A DNA stretch of 64,000 bases. It comes from Flavobacterium sp. LC2016-13 (GTDB lineage Bacteria > Bacteroidota > Bacteroidia > Flavobacteriales > Flavobacteriaceae). The stretch lies in the NCBI RefSeq assembly GCF_009707955.1, contig NZ_WMDQ01000016.1, positions 1 through 64,000 on the forward strand, read 5' to 3'. Positions 42,481-50,954 of the stretch are shown here, piece by piece (the stretch's first letter is position 1; each line of letters starts with the position of its first letter). The notes under the pieces are model-generated. The model was not told the DNA's origin and made no database searches. It was given only the letters and a program-made list of their open reading frames with translations. Position numbers and translations under genes: made by a program.

Positions 42481-42576
42481 TCATCCTGAGGAACGAAGGA
42501 TCACACGCGTAACTCGACAAAGATTGGTGACTTTCTGCACGGGGCTTCTAGTGCCATCCTTCGTTCCTCAGGATGA
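42481..42576. mobile_element. MITE-like element with 21-bp perfect inverted termini
   Basis: Arms 42481-42501 (TCATCCTGAGGAACGAAGGAT) and 42556-42576 are exact reverse complements around a 54-base core. There is no coding capacity. I recall similar sequences being dispersed in flavobacterial genomes, which suggests a non-autonomous repeat. It could also act as a terminator between the convergent neighbours. Confidence 0.6.
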
Positions 42577-42602
42577 TAAGATTGTAGAAAATTCTAAGAA
42601 GT

Positions 42603-43283
42603 TTAAATAACAATTTTAAAATACTTCAATAATTCTTTTTCACCTTTTCCGGTAATTGTTATTGCTCTTGAGTTTTTGGTTTTTCTGAGCCAGTCTTCTT
42701 TTATCATTTTATTTAAAAGTAATGCACCTACCGAACCTGCAATATGATTTCTTCTTTCGCTCCAGTCAAGACAAGGTTTTAAGAATATTCTTTTTTGCTT
42801 TTGAGCTTCTGTTATATCGATTCCAAAATCTGAAAACCATTTTTTGCCTTCAGGGCTTATTTCAAAAGTATTTTTATTTTCTACAATTATTTTTTGCTCT
42901 AATAAACTATCTGTCAAAGCAACACCAATTTTTCCGGCCAAATGATCATAACAAGTTCTGCAAAATTTTATTGGAGGATAATTTTCGGTTTTCTTAATGG
43001 AAGAAATTTCATGTTTCGGAACCAGATTTGCCATTGCTTCAACTGCATACGCAACTTCTTTGTTCGAAAATCTGTAATATTTATGGCGTCCTTGTTTTTC
43101 GACAGAAAGCAAATCAGCATCAAGAAGTTTTCCTAAATGCATACTTATGCTTTGCGGAGATGTCTGAGCAACAACAGCAAGTTCTGTTGCTGTAAAAGCT
43201 CTTCCGTCTAACAATGTCCACAAAATTGAAGCGCGCGTTGGGTCGCCAATTAATGTTGCCGTTTTTACAAATTGATCTTCCAT
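42603..43283 (-). CDS. ArsR-type helix-turn-helix regulator
   Basis: 226 residues. The N-terminal ~85 are an ArsR winged helix (LIGDPTRASILWTLLDGRAFTATELAVVAQTSPQSISMHLGKLLDADLLSVEKQGRHKYYRF). The longer C-terminal part has CRTCYDHLAGKIG near 108-120, with Cys residues that might bind a metal or sense redox. It is divergent from the P450 gene, and probably regulates it. Confidence 0.9.
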   Translation of the reverse strand: MEDQFVKTATLIGDPTRASILWTLLDGRAFTATELAVVAQTSPQSISMHLGKLLDADLLSVEKQGRHKYYRFSNKEVAYAVEAMANLVPKHEISSIKKTENYPPIKFCRTCYDHLAGKIGVALTDSLLEQKIIVENKNTFEISPEGKKWFSDFGIDITEAQKQKRIFLKPCLDWSERRNHIAGSVGALLLNKMIKEDWLRKTKNSRAITITGKGEKELLKYFKIVI

Positions 43284-43334
43284 TTGGGTATTTATAGTTA
43301 AATGTAGAATGAAGTATTGCTTTGTAAAGTTAAA

Positions 43335-43342
43335 TAACTTTG
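43335..43342 (+). promoter_or_regulatory. -7 promoter element for the P450 gene
   Basis: TAACTTTG is an exact TAnnTTTG, 15 bases before the chosen ATG, leaving a leader of only a few bases. TTG at 43317-43319 is a possible -33. Confidence 0.6.
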
Positions 43343-43357
43343 CTAAAAATAATCTAT

Positions 43358-44497
43358 ATGACCTCTACTTTATTCCTGCAATCTGATGCTATCGATCCTT
43401 ATTTGGTATATAAAACCATGTTAGAAAAAAATCCTGTTTATTGGGATGAAACTAATAAAATATGGGCAATATATTGTTATGAAGATTGTGTTTCTATTTT
43501 GAAAAATATAAAAACTGAGATTCCAGCAATTAATCCAAACAACGAACAAAAACTGAATAAACATGCATTAGATATTCTAACTAATTTAACCCGTTTATCG
43601 AATGGAATTCAACATGAAATTTCAAAAGAAATTGCGACGTTGTTATTCTCAAATATGAAATCGGTTGAAATCAGCAAAATCATTTCTCAATTGATACAAG
43701 ATAATCTTATTGAAAATAAAATCGATTGGGTAAATTCGGTTTGTAAAAAATTGCCGGTTTTAGTTGTTTTAAAAAGCTTTGGCTTTGAAGAAAATGATTG
43801 TGCTTTTATTCTGCAGAAAATAGAAGATTTTGTCAAAATAATGCTTCCGAATAAAACAGAAGAACAAGTAAAATGCATTAATCAAATTTCAGAAGAAATC
43901 TTTACAATTACCCAAAAGCAGCTTCTATCTTTAAATGTATTAAATAAAATATCCGAATCAGATTCATTTTCGTCTGACGAAATAAAAACAATATTTATTA
44001 GTAATTTAATCGGATTGTTTATTCAGAGTTTTGATGCCGGAAGAGGGATTTTGAGTAATTCTTTATTACAGATTCTGAACAACAAAAGCTTTTCGAATAA
44101 AGTAGAAATTCAAAACTCCGTTATTGAAACTTTACGATTTGATCCGCCAATTCATAATACAAGAAGAATTGCTGCCGAAGACTTTTACATCGGCGAAAGC
44201 CTTATTAAAAAAAATGATCCTATTTTAATTGTGCTTGCATCTGCAAATCGTGATCCTGAAAAATTTGAAAACGCCGGGAAATTTGATATTGAAAGAAGCA
44301 ACAATGCTCAGAATTTAACTTTTGGAATTGGTGGTCATATGTGTCTGGCGAAGCATTTCTCGATTCATTTAACTACTGAAGCTTTATGGTTTTTATTTGA
44401 TGCATACAAAACGATAGAACTTTTAGAAAATAATATTCAATACGAACCTATGATTAATGCCAGATTGCCTAAAAACATCTGGATCTCAATACAATAA
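43358..44497 (+). CDS. Cytochrome P450
   Basis: 379 residues from ATG 43358, chosen because it follows the -7 element and gives the sensible start MTSTLFLQSD. ETLR at 257-260 is the ExxR of helix K, FGIGGHMC at 322-329 carries the heme-ligating Cys329, and TRR at 268-270 fits. The I-helix reads SFDAGRG near 224-230, so the usual acid/Thr pair for dioxygen activation is missing. It may use an unusual mechanism or a peroxygenase route. The ABM monooxygenase gene follows 15 bases later. Confidence 0.93.
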   Translation: MTSTLFLQSDAIDPYLVYKTMLEKNPVYWDETNKIWAIYCYEDCVSILKNIKTEIPAINPNNEQKLNKHALDILTNLTRLSNGIQHEISKEIATLLFSNMKSVEISKIISQLIQDNLIENKIDWVNSVCKKLPVLVVLKSFGFEENDCAFILQKIEDFVKIMLPNKTEEQVKCINQISEEIFTITQKQLLSLNVLNKISESDSFSSDEIKTIFISNLIGLFIQSFDAGRGILSNSLLQILNNKSFSNKVEIQNSVIETLRFDPPIHNTRRIAAEDFYIGESLIKKNDPILIVLASANRDPEKFENAGKFDIERSNNAQNLTFGIGGHMCLAKHFSIHLTTEALWFLFDAYKTIELLENNIQYEPMINARLPKNIWISIQ

Positions 44498-44512
44498 TTA
44501 AAACACAAAACT

Positions 44513-44857
44513 ATGATAGCTGTAATTTTTGAAGTCATTCCAAACCAAGGAAAAAAAGAAGAATATCTGGATATCGCTGCCAATTTGCGACCTGAATTAA
44601 ATAATATTGAAGGTTTTATTTCTATAGAACGTTTTCAGAGTTTTAGCGATCCTGAAAAAGTTTTGTCTCTATCTTTTTGGAAAGATGAAGAAAGCATTCA
44701 ACAATGGCGAAATCTCGAAATGCATCGTCACGCGCAATCAAAAGGCAGAAATGAAATTTTTAAGGATTATCATTTAAGAATTGCGAATGTCGTTCGTGAT
44801 TATGGAATGTTTGATCGAAAGGAGACGCCTTTGGATAGTTCTGGATTTCATAATTAA
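44513..44857 (+). CDS. Antibiotic biosynthesis monooxygenase (ABM) domain protein
   Basis: 114-residue ferredoxin-like ABM protein: MIAVIFEVIPNQGKKEEYLDIAANLRPELNNIEGFISIERFQS and SLSFWKDEESIQQWRN are diagnostic. These are cofactor-poor oxygenases or heme-degrading-like proteins, often paired with other oxidation enzymes. The operon partner is the P450 just upstream. Substrate unknown. Confidence 0.9.
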   Translation: MIAVIFEVIPNQGKKEEYLDIAANLRPELNNIEGFISIERFQSFSDPEKVLSLSFWKDEESIQQWRNLEMHRHAQSKGRNEIFKDYHLRIANVVRDYGMFDRKETPLDSSGFHN

Positions 44858-44890
44858 GGTTCAAAGGTGCAGAGGTTCAAAGGAACAAAG
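44856..44890 (+). repeat. 35-bp direct repeat, right copy
   Basis: Partner of the copy at 42431-42465, with differences at three positions. It overlaps the stop of the ABM gene by two bases. Confidence 0.7.
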
Positions 44891-44955
44891 CGGTGTGAAA
44901 TTCCTAAAATCTAAGAAGTCTAAAATCTAAAGATCTGAGAAGTCTAAATTTTAAC

Positions 44956-44963
44956 TACTTTTG
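44956..44963 (+). promoter_or_regulatory. -7 element directly before rluF (near-leaderless)
   Basis: TACTTTTG is an exact TAnnTTTG. The ATG at 44968 is 4 bases after it, so the transcript must have almost no leader if this promoter is used. Confidence 0.55.
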
Positions 44964-44967
44964 CAGT

Positions 44968-45801
44968 ATGGAAGAGAATTTAAAACGTCTGAATAAATTT
45001 ATTGGAGAAACCGGGTATTGTTCTCGTCGTGAAGCCGATAAATTGATTGAAGAAGGACGCGTAACAATAAATGGTGTTGTGCCTGAAATGGGAACGAAGG
45101 TTTCGCCAGATGATGAAGTGCGTATTGACGGAAAGTTGATTGTGGAGAAACACGAAAAAATGGTGTATTTAGCTTTCAACAAACCTGTTGGAATTGAATG
45201 TACGACTAATTTAGAGGTTCGAAATAATATTGTGGATTATATTAATTACCCAAAACGTATTTTCCCGATTGGAAGATTGGATAAAGCCAGTGAAGGATTA
45301 ATTTTCATGACAAATGATGGTGATATCGTAAACAAGATTTTGCGCGCCAGAAACAACCACGAAAAAGAATATACGGTTACTGTTAACAAACCTATTACAG
45401 AACGTTTTATACAACGAATGGGAAATGGTGTTCCGATTTTGGATACGGTTACTAGAAAATGTAAAGTAGAACAGATTAGTAAATTCACTTTTAAAATTAT
45501 TCTTACGCAAGGTTTAAATCGCCAAATTCGTCGTATGACAGAATATTTGGGTTATGATGTAACGGCTTTGAAACGTATTCGAATTATCAATATTTCATTG
45601 GATGTTCCGGTTGGTCGTTATCGTGATTTGACCGATGATGAAATTAAAGAATTAAATCATTTAATTGAACCTTCGAGCAAAACTGAGGAAGCAAGTTTAC
45701 CAAAGGTAGAAACAAAAACTCCAACAGCAACAGGAACAAAACGAAGAACAGAATTTATATCGAAAGACGATCCAAGATTTAAGAAAAAAGGAGATTATTA
45801 G
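44968..45801 (+). CDS. rluF: 23S rRNA pseudouridine synthase RluF-like
   Basis: 277 residues. An N-terminal S4 domain (LKRLNKFIGETGYCSRREADKLIEEGRVTING) is followed by the RsuA-family catalytic domain with GRLDKASEG at 102-110 (catalytic Asp105) and the RluF-like run up to EKEYTVTV. RluF modifies U2604 of 23S rRNA. The C-terminal tail of ~50 residues is Lys/Thr-rich and family-variable. Confidence 0.92.
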   Translation: MEENLKRLNKFIGETGYCSRREADKLIEEGRVTINGVVPEMGTKVSPDDEVRIDGKLIVEKHEKMVYLAFNKPVGIECTTNLEVRNNIVDYINYPKRIFPIGRLDKASEGLIFMTNDGDIVNKILRARNNHEKEYTVTVNKPITERFIQRMGNGVPILDTVTRKCKVEQISKFTFKIILTQGLNRQIRRMTEYLGYDVTALKRIRIINISLDVPVGRYRDLTDDEIKELNHLIEPSSKTEEASLPKVETKTPTATGTKRRTEFISKDDPRFKKKGDY

Positions 45802-45810
45802 AAACTTATG

Positions 45811-45860
45811 AATCAATAAAAAAGCCTCAAATATTAAAATTTGAGGCTTTTTTATTGATT
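45811..45860. terminator. Bidirectional terminator, 22-bp perfect stem
   Basis: Arms 45811-45832 and 45839-45860 are perfect complements with a 6-base loop and A/T runs within the stem. It serves rluF (plus) and the LytTR gene (minus). Confidence 0.9.
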
Positions 45861-45878
45861 GAAAAAACGAGTAAAAGA

Positions 45879-46625
45879 CTATCTTAATATGCGAAAGTTT
45901 TTTACAAAGTCTTTGTATTTATCACTTAAGGTTACTTTGTGATTTCCTTTTAAAATTACAAGGTTATCATTGACAATTATTTCTTCTATTTTACTTAAGT
46001 TAACAATATAGTTTCGATGTGTCTGGCAAAATTTACTTGCATCGAGAAGCTGAATAATTTTGGTTAATGATATTAAGATTACAAACTTTTCAACCTCGGT
46101 TATGATATTGCAATAACGATCTTCGACTTCGATGTAAACAATATCTTCAATTTTAACTTTCTTTAATGCTTTATTCTTTTTGATAAAAAGCGAATCGTTA
46201 CTTACAACCGTGTTTTGATCTTCGCTATGAAAAACGTTTGTTTGATCATAAAACTTTTCTACGGCCATTTCGAGCGCGTACAAAATTTCAAGCTCATTAA
46301 ACGGTTTAAGCAAAAAGCTGAAAGGTTTCGTCAGTTTTGCTCTTTCAAAAATTTGACGGTCTTTTGAACTGGTTAAAAAAACAAAAGGTTTTACGCTGTT
46401 TGGAACAATATTTATGGTTTCTGCAAAAGTAATTCCGTCTGGTTTTCCGTCTAAAAAAACATCAATAACTACAATATCAATGTTATTTTGATAAAATAGT
46501 TTTAAAGCTTCATTATATGTCGGAGCAATTCCAACAATATTATAATTGTTTTCGGTAAGCACTTTTACGAGCGCATCGCCTTCGCTGGCAGTATCCTCGA
46601 TAATAAGTACATTTATATTATCCAT
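45879..46625 (-). CDS. LytTR-family response regulator
   Basis: 248 residues from ATG 46625; an in-frame start 8 codons earlier would lie deeper in the kinase gene. The receiver has IIEDTASEGD with acidic residues 10-11, Asp55 in VVIDVFLDG as phosphoacceptor, SS near 85 and the KP pair near 106. The LytTR DNA-binding domain follows (VEDRYCNIITEV, CQTHRNYIVNLSKIE). Overlaps the upstream kinase by 8 bases: a two-component pair. Confidence 0.93.
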   Translation of the reverse strand: MDNINVLIIEDTASEGDALVKVLTENNYNIVGIAPTYNEALKLFYQNNIDIVVIDVFLDGKPDGITFAETINIVPNSVKPFVFLTSSKDRQIFERAKLTKPFSFLLKPFNELEILYALEMAVEKFYDQTNVFHSEDQNTVVSNDSLFIKKNKALKKVKIEDIVYIEVEDRYCNIITEVEKFVILISLTKIIQLLDASKFCQTHRNYIVNLSKIEEIIVNDNLVILKGNHKVTLSDKYKDFVKNFRILR

Positions 46626-48360
46626 TGTTTTTAATCTTTTGTAATGCAATAATTATTTTTGTCCCCACATTCTCTTCACTCTCTATATCGAGTTTACCGC
46701 CGTTTTTATGAATCATGCTTTTGCACAATTGCATTCCTAATCCTGTTCCTATGTTTTCGTCGTTCTTCTTTTTCGAAAGCAAAACCGTCTCTTTTAATAG
46801 TTCTTTTTTTGTTGCTGCATTCATTCCTGATCCGGTGTCTTCGATTACTAAAAAACAAAAATCGTCTGACGAAGGTCTGGTATAAATAGAAATTGTTCCG
46901 TTTTCCTGAGAGAATTTAATGGCGTTATCTAATAGATTCCTGATTATAATTTTAAGAGAATCCATGTCGGCAAATACATAATCAGAAGCTGCAACATTGT
47001 TTTTATAATTGATGTTTTTGTTTAACATCAATGGTTTATAATTATATTCTACATGTTGCACAATCGAAGACAAATGAAGCGATTCCTGATAAAAATAAGC
47101 TTGTTTGGTTTGCAACAAAGCCCAATTAAGCAAATTATCTAAAAGGTTATAAGCTCCGTTGGCTATATCACTATTGTTATGAAGCAGTACATCGAGTTCT
47201 GAGAAATTTTTACTTTTTAAATTCTCTATCAATTTACCGTTACTTGTTTTTAAAGCATTTACCGAAGAACGTAAATCGTGACTTACTATCGAGAACAATT
47301 TATCTTTAGTAGCATTCAGTTCGTCCAGCTCATTTTTCTGAGCCAGAATAATTTTATTATTTCTAATCTTTTGGCGGTAAAAATAAACGCCTGCACCAAA
47401 CAAGATTAGTAATAAAACTGACGAAATAATAAAACCATTTCTTTCAGCCGCTTTTAGTTTATTCTCGGCTGCAAGAACATCGACTTCTTTTTGTTTCTGC
47501 TTGACAGCAAATTTCTTTTCTACTTCGGCAATTGCCCAGACTTTGTTTTGATCATTTAAAGAATCTTTCCATTGTTCAAATTCTTTTCTATATGTTAAGG
47601 CTAAAGGAAAATTTTTTCTATTTTCTTCAACTGCGGCCATATTTACGGCTGCGGCTCTTTTTAAATCAAATGAATTTACCATTTTTGACAAATGGTATGC
47701 TTTTTCAAAATACGGAATTGCTTGATTGTCTTTATATTGTTCATAATACAAATTTGCGAGATCCATATACGAACCAATAAGCAATAAAGAATCTTTTTGC
47801 TTTTCTTGTATTTTAGAACTTCTAAACAAATATTCTTCCGCCTCACTAAACTTTTTAAGGTGTAAATAACATATTCCAATATTATGTAATATTATACTGT
47901 TTTTAAGTTCGTATCCTGTCTTATAAGGCAGTTTCTGAACTTCTTTAAAATAATTCAAAGCAGTTTCAAACTCTTTTTGTTCTAATGCTATTTCACCTAA
48001 ATTAACCTTAACTTTATAATAAAATAAAAAAGAAGCAGAAATATTATTAAACTCTTTTTTAGCTTCGTTATAAAGTTTTTTATTCCTAAAACTGAATCCT
48101 CTACAATATCTACAATAATCTACAATTTCTGGGTTTTTATTAACGCTTAGGGTTTTCATAGAATAAACAATCGTTGAATCCCATTTTTTTTCTACAAAAA
48201 AAGTTACTGTTTTATTAAAGTTGATATTTTCTTTATGCTTTATAGCTGCTTTTTTTATTGTAGATTCTAATAATTGGTCTATGTGAGATTGTTCTTGAGA
48301 GAATAAAATAAAACAGGAAAGAAATAATATCAAAGTATTAAACAATTTAATTCTCATCAT
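46618..48360 (-). CDS. Sensor histidine kinase with TPR domain
   Basis: 580 residues. A signal/anchor (1-20) and TPR-like helices to about 290 precede a TM segment at 308-326 and a HisKA domain with SHDLRSSVNAL (His361). The HATPase follows, with RNLLDNAIKFSQENG, IEDTGSGM and GTGLGMQLC. It is co-translated with the LytTR regulator, so phosphotransfer to Asp55 is likely. The input is unknown; TPR-type flavobacterial kinases of this layout are common. Confidence 0.93.
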   Translation of the reverse strand: MMRIKLFNTLILFLSCFILFSQEQSHIDQLLESTIKKAAIKHKENINFNKTVTFFVEKKWDSTIVYSMKTLSVNKNPEIVDYCRYCRGFSFRNKKLYNEAKKEFNNISASFLFYYKVKVNLGEIALEQKEFETALNYFKEVQKLPYKTGYELKNSIILHNIGICYLHLKKFSEAEEYLFRSSKIQEKQKDSLLLIGSYMDLANLYYEQYKDNQAIPYFEKAYHLSKMVNSFDLKRAAAVNMAAVEENRKNFPLALTYRKEFEQWKDSLNDQNKVWAIAEVEKKFAVKQKQKEVDVLAAENKLKAAERNGFIISSVLLLILFGAGVYFYRQKIRNNKIILAQKNELDELNATKDKLFSIVSHDLRSSVNALKTSNGKLIENLKSKNFSELDVLLHNNSDIANGAYNLLDNLLNWALLQTKQAYFYQESLHLSSIVQHVEYNYKPLMLNKNINYKNNVAASDYVFADMDSLKIIIRNLLDNAIKFSQENGTISIYTRPSSDDFCFLVIEDTGSGMNAATKKELLKETVLLSKKKNDENIGTGLGMQLCKSMIHKNGGKLDIESEENVGTKIIIALQKIKNNG

Positions 48361-48393
48361 TTTTTCATAATTAATAACAAATTAACAATCATA

Positions 48394-48430
48394 AAAGCTG
48401 TATATATAAATGGTTTATATATACAGCTTT
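48394..48430. terminator. 17-bp hairpin after the unknown gene
   Basis: AAAGCTGTATATATAAA / TTTATATATACAGCTTT with a 3-base loop, between the 167-residue gene and the kinase. On the minus strand it is followed by TTATG, a weak T-run. Confidence 0.65.
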
Positions 48431-48447
48431 ATAACTTTCTTAAAATA

Positions 48448-48951
48448 TTAACCTCCTACTTGAACAGTTGTCTCAGTTCCTCGTGATGTTTGTGGATCAA
48501 TATCCCAAAGAAAAGTTTGTATTGTTTTTATATCAGCAAATGTATCTTTTCCATAAGGGTATGGATTAGCTTTAAAACTTGCTTCATAAACATCAAAATA
48601 TTTTTCTGGATCATCCAGTATATCATAAGCTATAAAAAACTGCAGCTGGCGCTTTCCATCAATATCTACATACCAATTTTGATAAATCTCAAATACTAAT
48701 TCATCTTCTGTATTGGCTTCATCTTCTTTTTGTCCTTTCGGTTTACGAGCAACCAAAAAAACTGCCCTAACTTGAAATGTTCCATCCTTCAATAATGTAG
48801 CTTGAACAATTGGAGCAAAAGGAATTTTTGATTCATTCTCTGGAAAACTTATAGCCTTTTGTTTTGTTATTTTACTTGTGCTTTCAGGTAGCATACATTC
48901 ACCTGGAGGGTAAATTTTTTCAAGAGGCGATACTAGGGTAATGTTTGTCAT
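48448..48951 (-). CDS. Hypothetical protein, 167 residues
   Basis: No recognisable domain. Soluble, acidic to neutral, with no signal peptide or membrane span. It contains KPKGQKEDEANTEDELVFEIYQNWYVDIDGKR and an aromatic C-terminal half ending TTVQVGG. It lies directly upstream of the TPR kinase, separated by a hairpin, and has its own long upstream gap. Could be a target or input of the two-component pair, but nothing shows it. Confidence 0.75.
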   Translation of the reverse strand: MTNITLVSPLEKIYPPGECMLPESTSKITKQKAISFPENESKIPFAPIVQATLLKDGTFQVRAVFLVARKPKGQKEDEANTEDELVFEIYQNWYVDIDGKRQLQFFIAYDILDDPEKYFDVYEASFKANPYPYGKDTFADIKTIQTFLWDIDPQTSRGTETTVQVGG

Positions 48952-49174
48952 GGGTTTTGTTGTTATTAGGTTAGACTTAAATAATTAATTATGTTTTTAA
49001 GAAAAATCTCACTTTATTCATTTAAAAACATAGAAAATTTTAAATTTTCAAGAATCAAATATAGTAAACAATTTCTTAATAAGTTTTACCTCTTTGTAAT
49101 AAGTATATTAATTAACAATTAGCCATTTAAACCTTTAATAAAAATTGACCTACAATACAGTAAAACCAACAAAA

Positions 49175-49200
49175 AATCCCATTCATGATTGAATGGGATT
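49175..49200. terminator. Terminator after the DUF4173 gene
   Basis: AATCCCATTCA / TGAATGGGATT with a 4-base loop. The DUF4173 gene ends 7 bases away on the minus strand. Confidence 0.75.
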
Positions 49201-49206
49201 CTATTA

Positions 49207-50601
49207 TTATTTTTTATCATTTACATATTCGTAATATAAAACCTTAGATAAAATCGTTTGATTTTTATATTCTTCAATTTCTTTTTCTCTTGAAATTTCT
49301 ATGTCTTTTCCGTCAAGATTATGACGTAACAAGTATTCCCGACGTGCTTCATCATTAAAATTTAATCCGCTTAGAAATTTTGGTTCTAAACCTTTATTTA
49401 CAGAGATATTATATTTTGTAATTAAATCTCCCCAATTGACAAAACTGCACAAAAGAACGGTTCCGTAAAAATACCAGATCATTTGGTTAAAGAGATATGC
49501 ATTTGTTTTTTGTCTGGTAATTTTTAAGAATGCATGCACTAAACCAATAATTGCCAAAGTTAAAAAAGCATAAACTCCAAGTCGTTTATAGGTTAATCCG
49601 AAAAAAGAAACGTATTCTGAATTTTTAATGATTGTGCTTACAATTAAAATACCATTTAAGAAGATCCATATTTTAGCTAACTTTTTAAGTGTTGTTGCTT
49701 TTTGATCAAAATTAAATCCTCCTTTAAAATAAAACAAGATTACGCCAACTGCCATAAGTGTAGAAAAAATTACTGAATTTACTCTTTCGTGTGTATCAGC
49801 ACTAAGTTTAGAAGCCTGCGCTGTAACTACTTCAAAAAACTGTTCGTAATTGTACGTTACTATAAAAACCAGGAGCATGAAATTTAATAGTAATAAAGTA
49901 ATCTCGCCGCTTTTTCTTTCGAAGTGCAGATCAAGAAATGAAAATGTATTTTGATTTTTAACTTCATCTGCATTTTTGAAATCATTATCCAGCAATTCAT
50001 TTTTGTCGTAACAAACATCAGGAACCCAATAATTCCAGAAGCTGAAAGAAATATAAAAGCCTAAAACACTTATCAATAACAATTGTAAAATATCAATATC
50101 TAAAGTATAATCTGTAAACAGAGATGAAAAATGATCACTTCCAAAAGAATACACTATAAAAAACAATAGTAGAAATACTGTGGGAATGATAAAATATGCT
50201 ACCAGTTTTTTCGTAAAGTCACTGCTGATTTTCTGTTCCGGAAGCCATTGATCGAACATAAAAACGCGTCCTAATGAAGTTATTCCGTTTAAGAATACCA
50301 GTGGAAAGATTTGTATGATTTTGAGCTTAAAATCCTGCGTTTTAAATTGCAAAAAGAGAACTGACATTGCTAATGCCAGAAACGAAGCAAAATCGCCATA
50401 CCAGGCAAAAGCAAAGCAAGATAAGACCGATGTTACAACCAAAATCAAATGTGTGCGGTCGATAAACCGATCCTGAAAAAAATAACAGATTAAGCCTGTT
50501 ATGACCAATCCAAAAATAGCGAGGTTTACTCCTATTAACTCTTTGTAAAAAAGCAGCGTAAATACTAAACTGCATGCCAGAATAAAATGATGTTTTTTCA
50601 T
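49207..50601 (-). CDS. DUF4173 domain membrane protein
   Basis: 464 residues with about twelve hydrophobic segments and a soluble C-terminal tail (DEARREYLLRHNLDGKDIEI). The layout matches the DUF4173/DUF4153 membrane family of unknown function. It is the last gene of a three-gene set with a small membrane protein and a winged-helix regulator. Its upstream region has an operator-like repeat shared with the first gene of the set. Confidence 0.87.
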   Translation of the reverse strand: MKKHHFILACSLVFTLLFYKELIGVNLAIFGLVITGLICYFFQDRFIDRTHLILVVTSVLSCFAFAWYGDFASFLALAMSVLFLQFKTQDFKLKIIQIFPLVFLNGITSLGRVFMFDQWLPEQKISSDFTKKLVAYFIIPTVFLLLFFIVYSFGSDHFSSLFTDYTLDIDILQLLLISVLGFYISFSFWNYWVPDVCYDKNELLDNDFKNADEVKNQNTFSFLDLHFERKSGEITLLLLNFMLLVFIVTYNYEQFFEVVTAQASKLSADTHERVNSVIFSTLMAVGVILFYFKGGFNFDQKATTLKKLAKIWIFLNGILIVSTIIKNSEYVSFFGLTYKRLGVYAFLTLAIIGLVHAFLKITRQKTNAYLFNQMIWYFYGTVLLCSFVNWGDLITKYNISVNKGLEPKFLSGLNFNDEARREYLLRHNLDGKDIEISREKEIEEYKNQTILSKVLYYEYVNDKK

Positions 50602-50618
50602 GATTTTAAATTTAAAAG

Positions 50619-50637
50619 TACTTTGCTTTTCAAAGTA
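50619..50637. promoter_or_regulatory. TACTTTG-N5-CAAAGTA inverted repeat, candidate operator
   Basis: Perfect 7-bp inverted repeat with a 5-base spacer, 18 bases upstream of the DUF4173 start. A near copy lies at 51578-51596. The regulator gene between them is the likely binder. Confidence 0.55.
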
Positions 50638-50653
50638 TTTGGGTAAAAAAATT

Positions 50654-50950
50654 TTACTTGTTAGATTTCATTAATTTTTCAAGACTCGATAAGTGTTCAT
50701 TAAAGGCCGCGCGTCCTCTATTGGTCACTCTGTAAGATGTTTTAGGTTTTTTGCCTACGAATTCTTTTTTTACTTCAATATATTCAGATTTTTCAAGTGC
50801 CGAGGAATGACTTGCTAAATTGCCATCGGTGATATTTAAGAGTGTTTTCATCTCGGTAAAATCTACCCAGTCATTGACCATCAGAATGGACATAATTCCC
50901 AATCTGACACGGCTTTCAAAATCTTTATTTAGTTTATCAATGATTCCCAT
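50654..50950 (-). CDS. Winged-helix transcriptional regulator (HTH_34/ArsR-like)
   Basis: 98 residues. SRVRLGIMSILMVNDWVDFTEMKTLLNITDGNLASHSSALEKSEYIEVKKEFVGKKPKTSYRVTNRGRAAF is the complete wing-helix pattern. The family includes short Bacteroidota repressors that sit with membrane proteins. It follows the small membrane protein by 4 bases and precedes the DUF4173 gene, and the two flanking operator-like repeats suggest it controls both. Confidence 0.9.
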   Translation of the reverse strand: MGIIDKLNKDFESRVRLGIMSILMVNDWVDFTEMKTLLNITDGNLASHSSALEKSEYIEVKKEFVGKKPKTSYRVTNRGRAAFNEHLSSLEKLMKSNK

Positions 50951-50954
50951 TGGT

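Noticed and set aside
44891..44955. AAATCTAAGAAGTCTAAAATCTAAAG stuttering sequence as an iteron-like origin
   Set aside because: The units are short and irregular, with no initiator gene nearby; it looks like low-complexity intergenic DNA.
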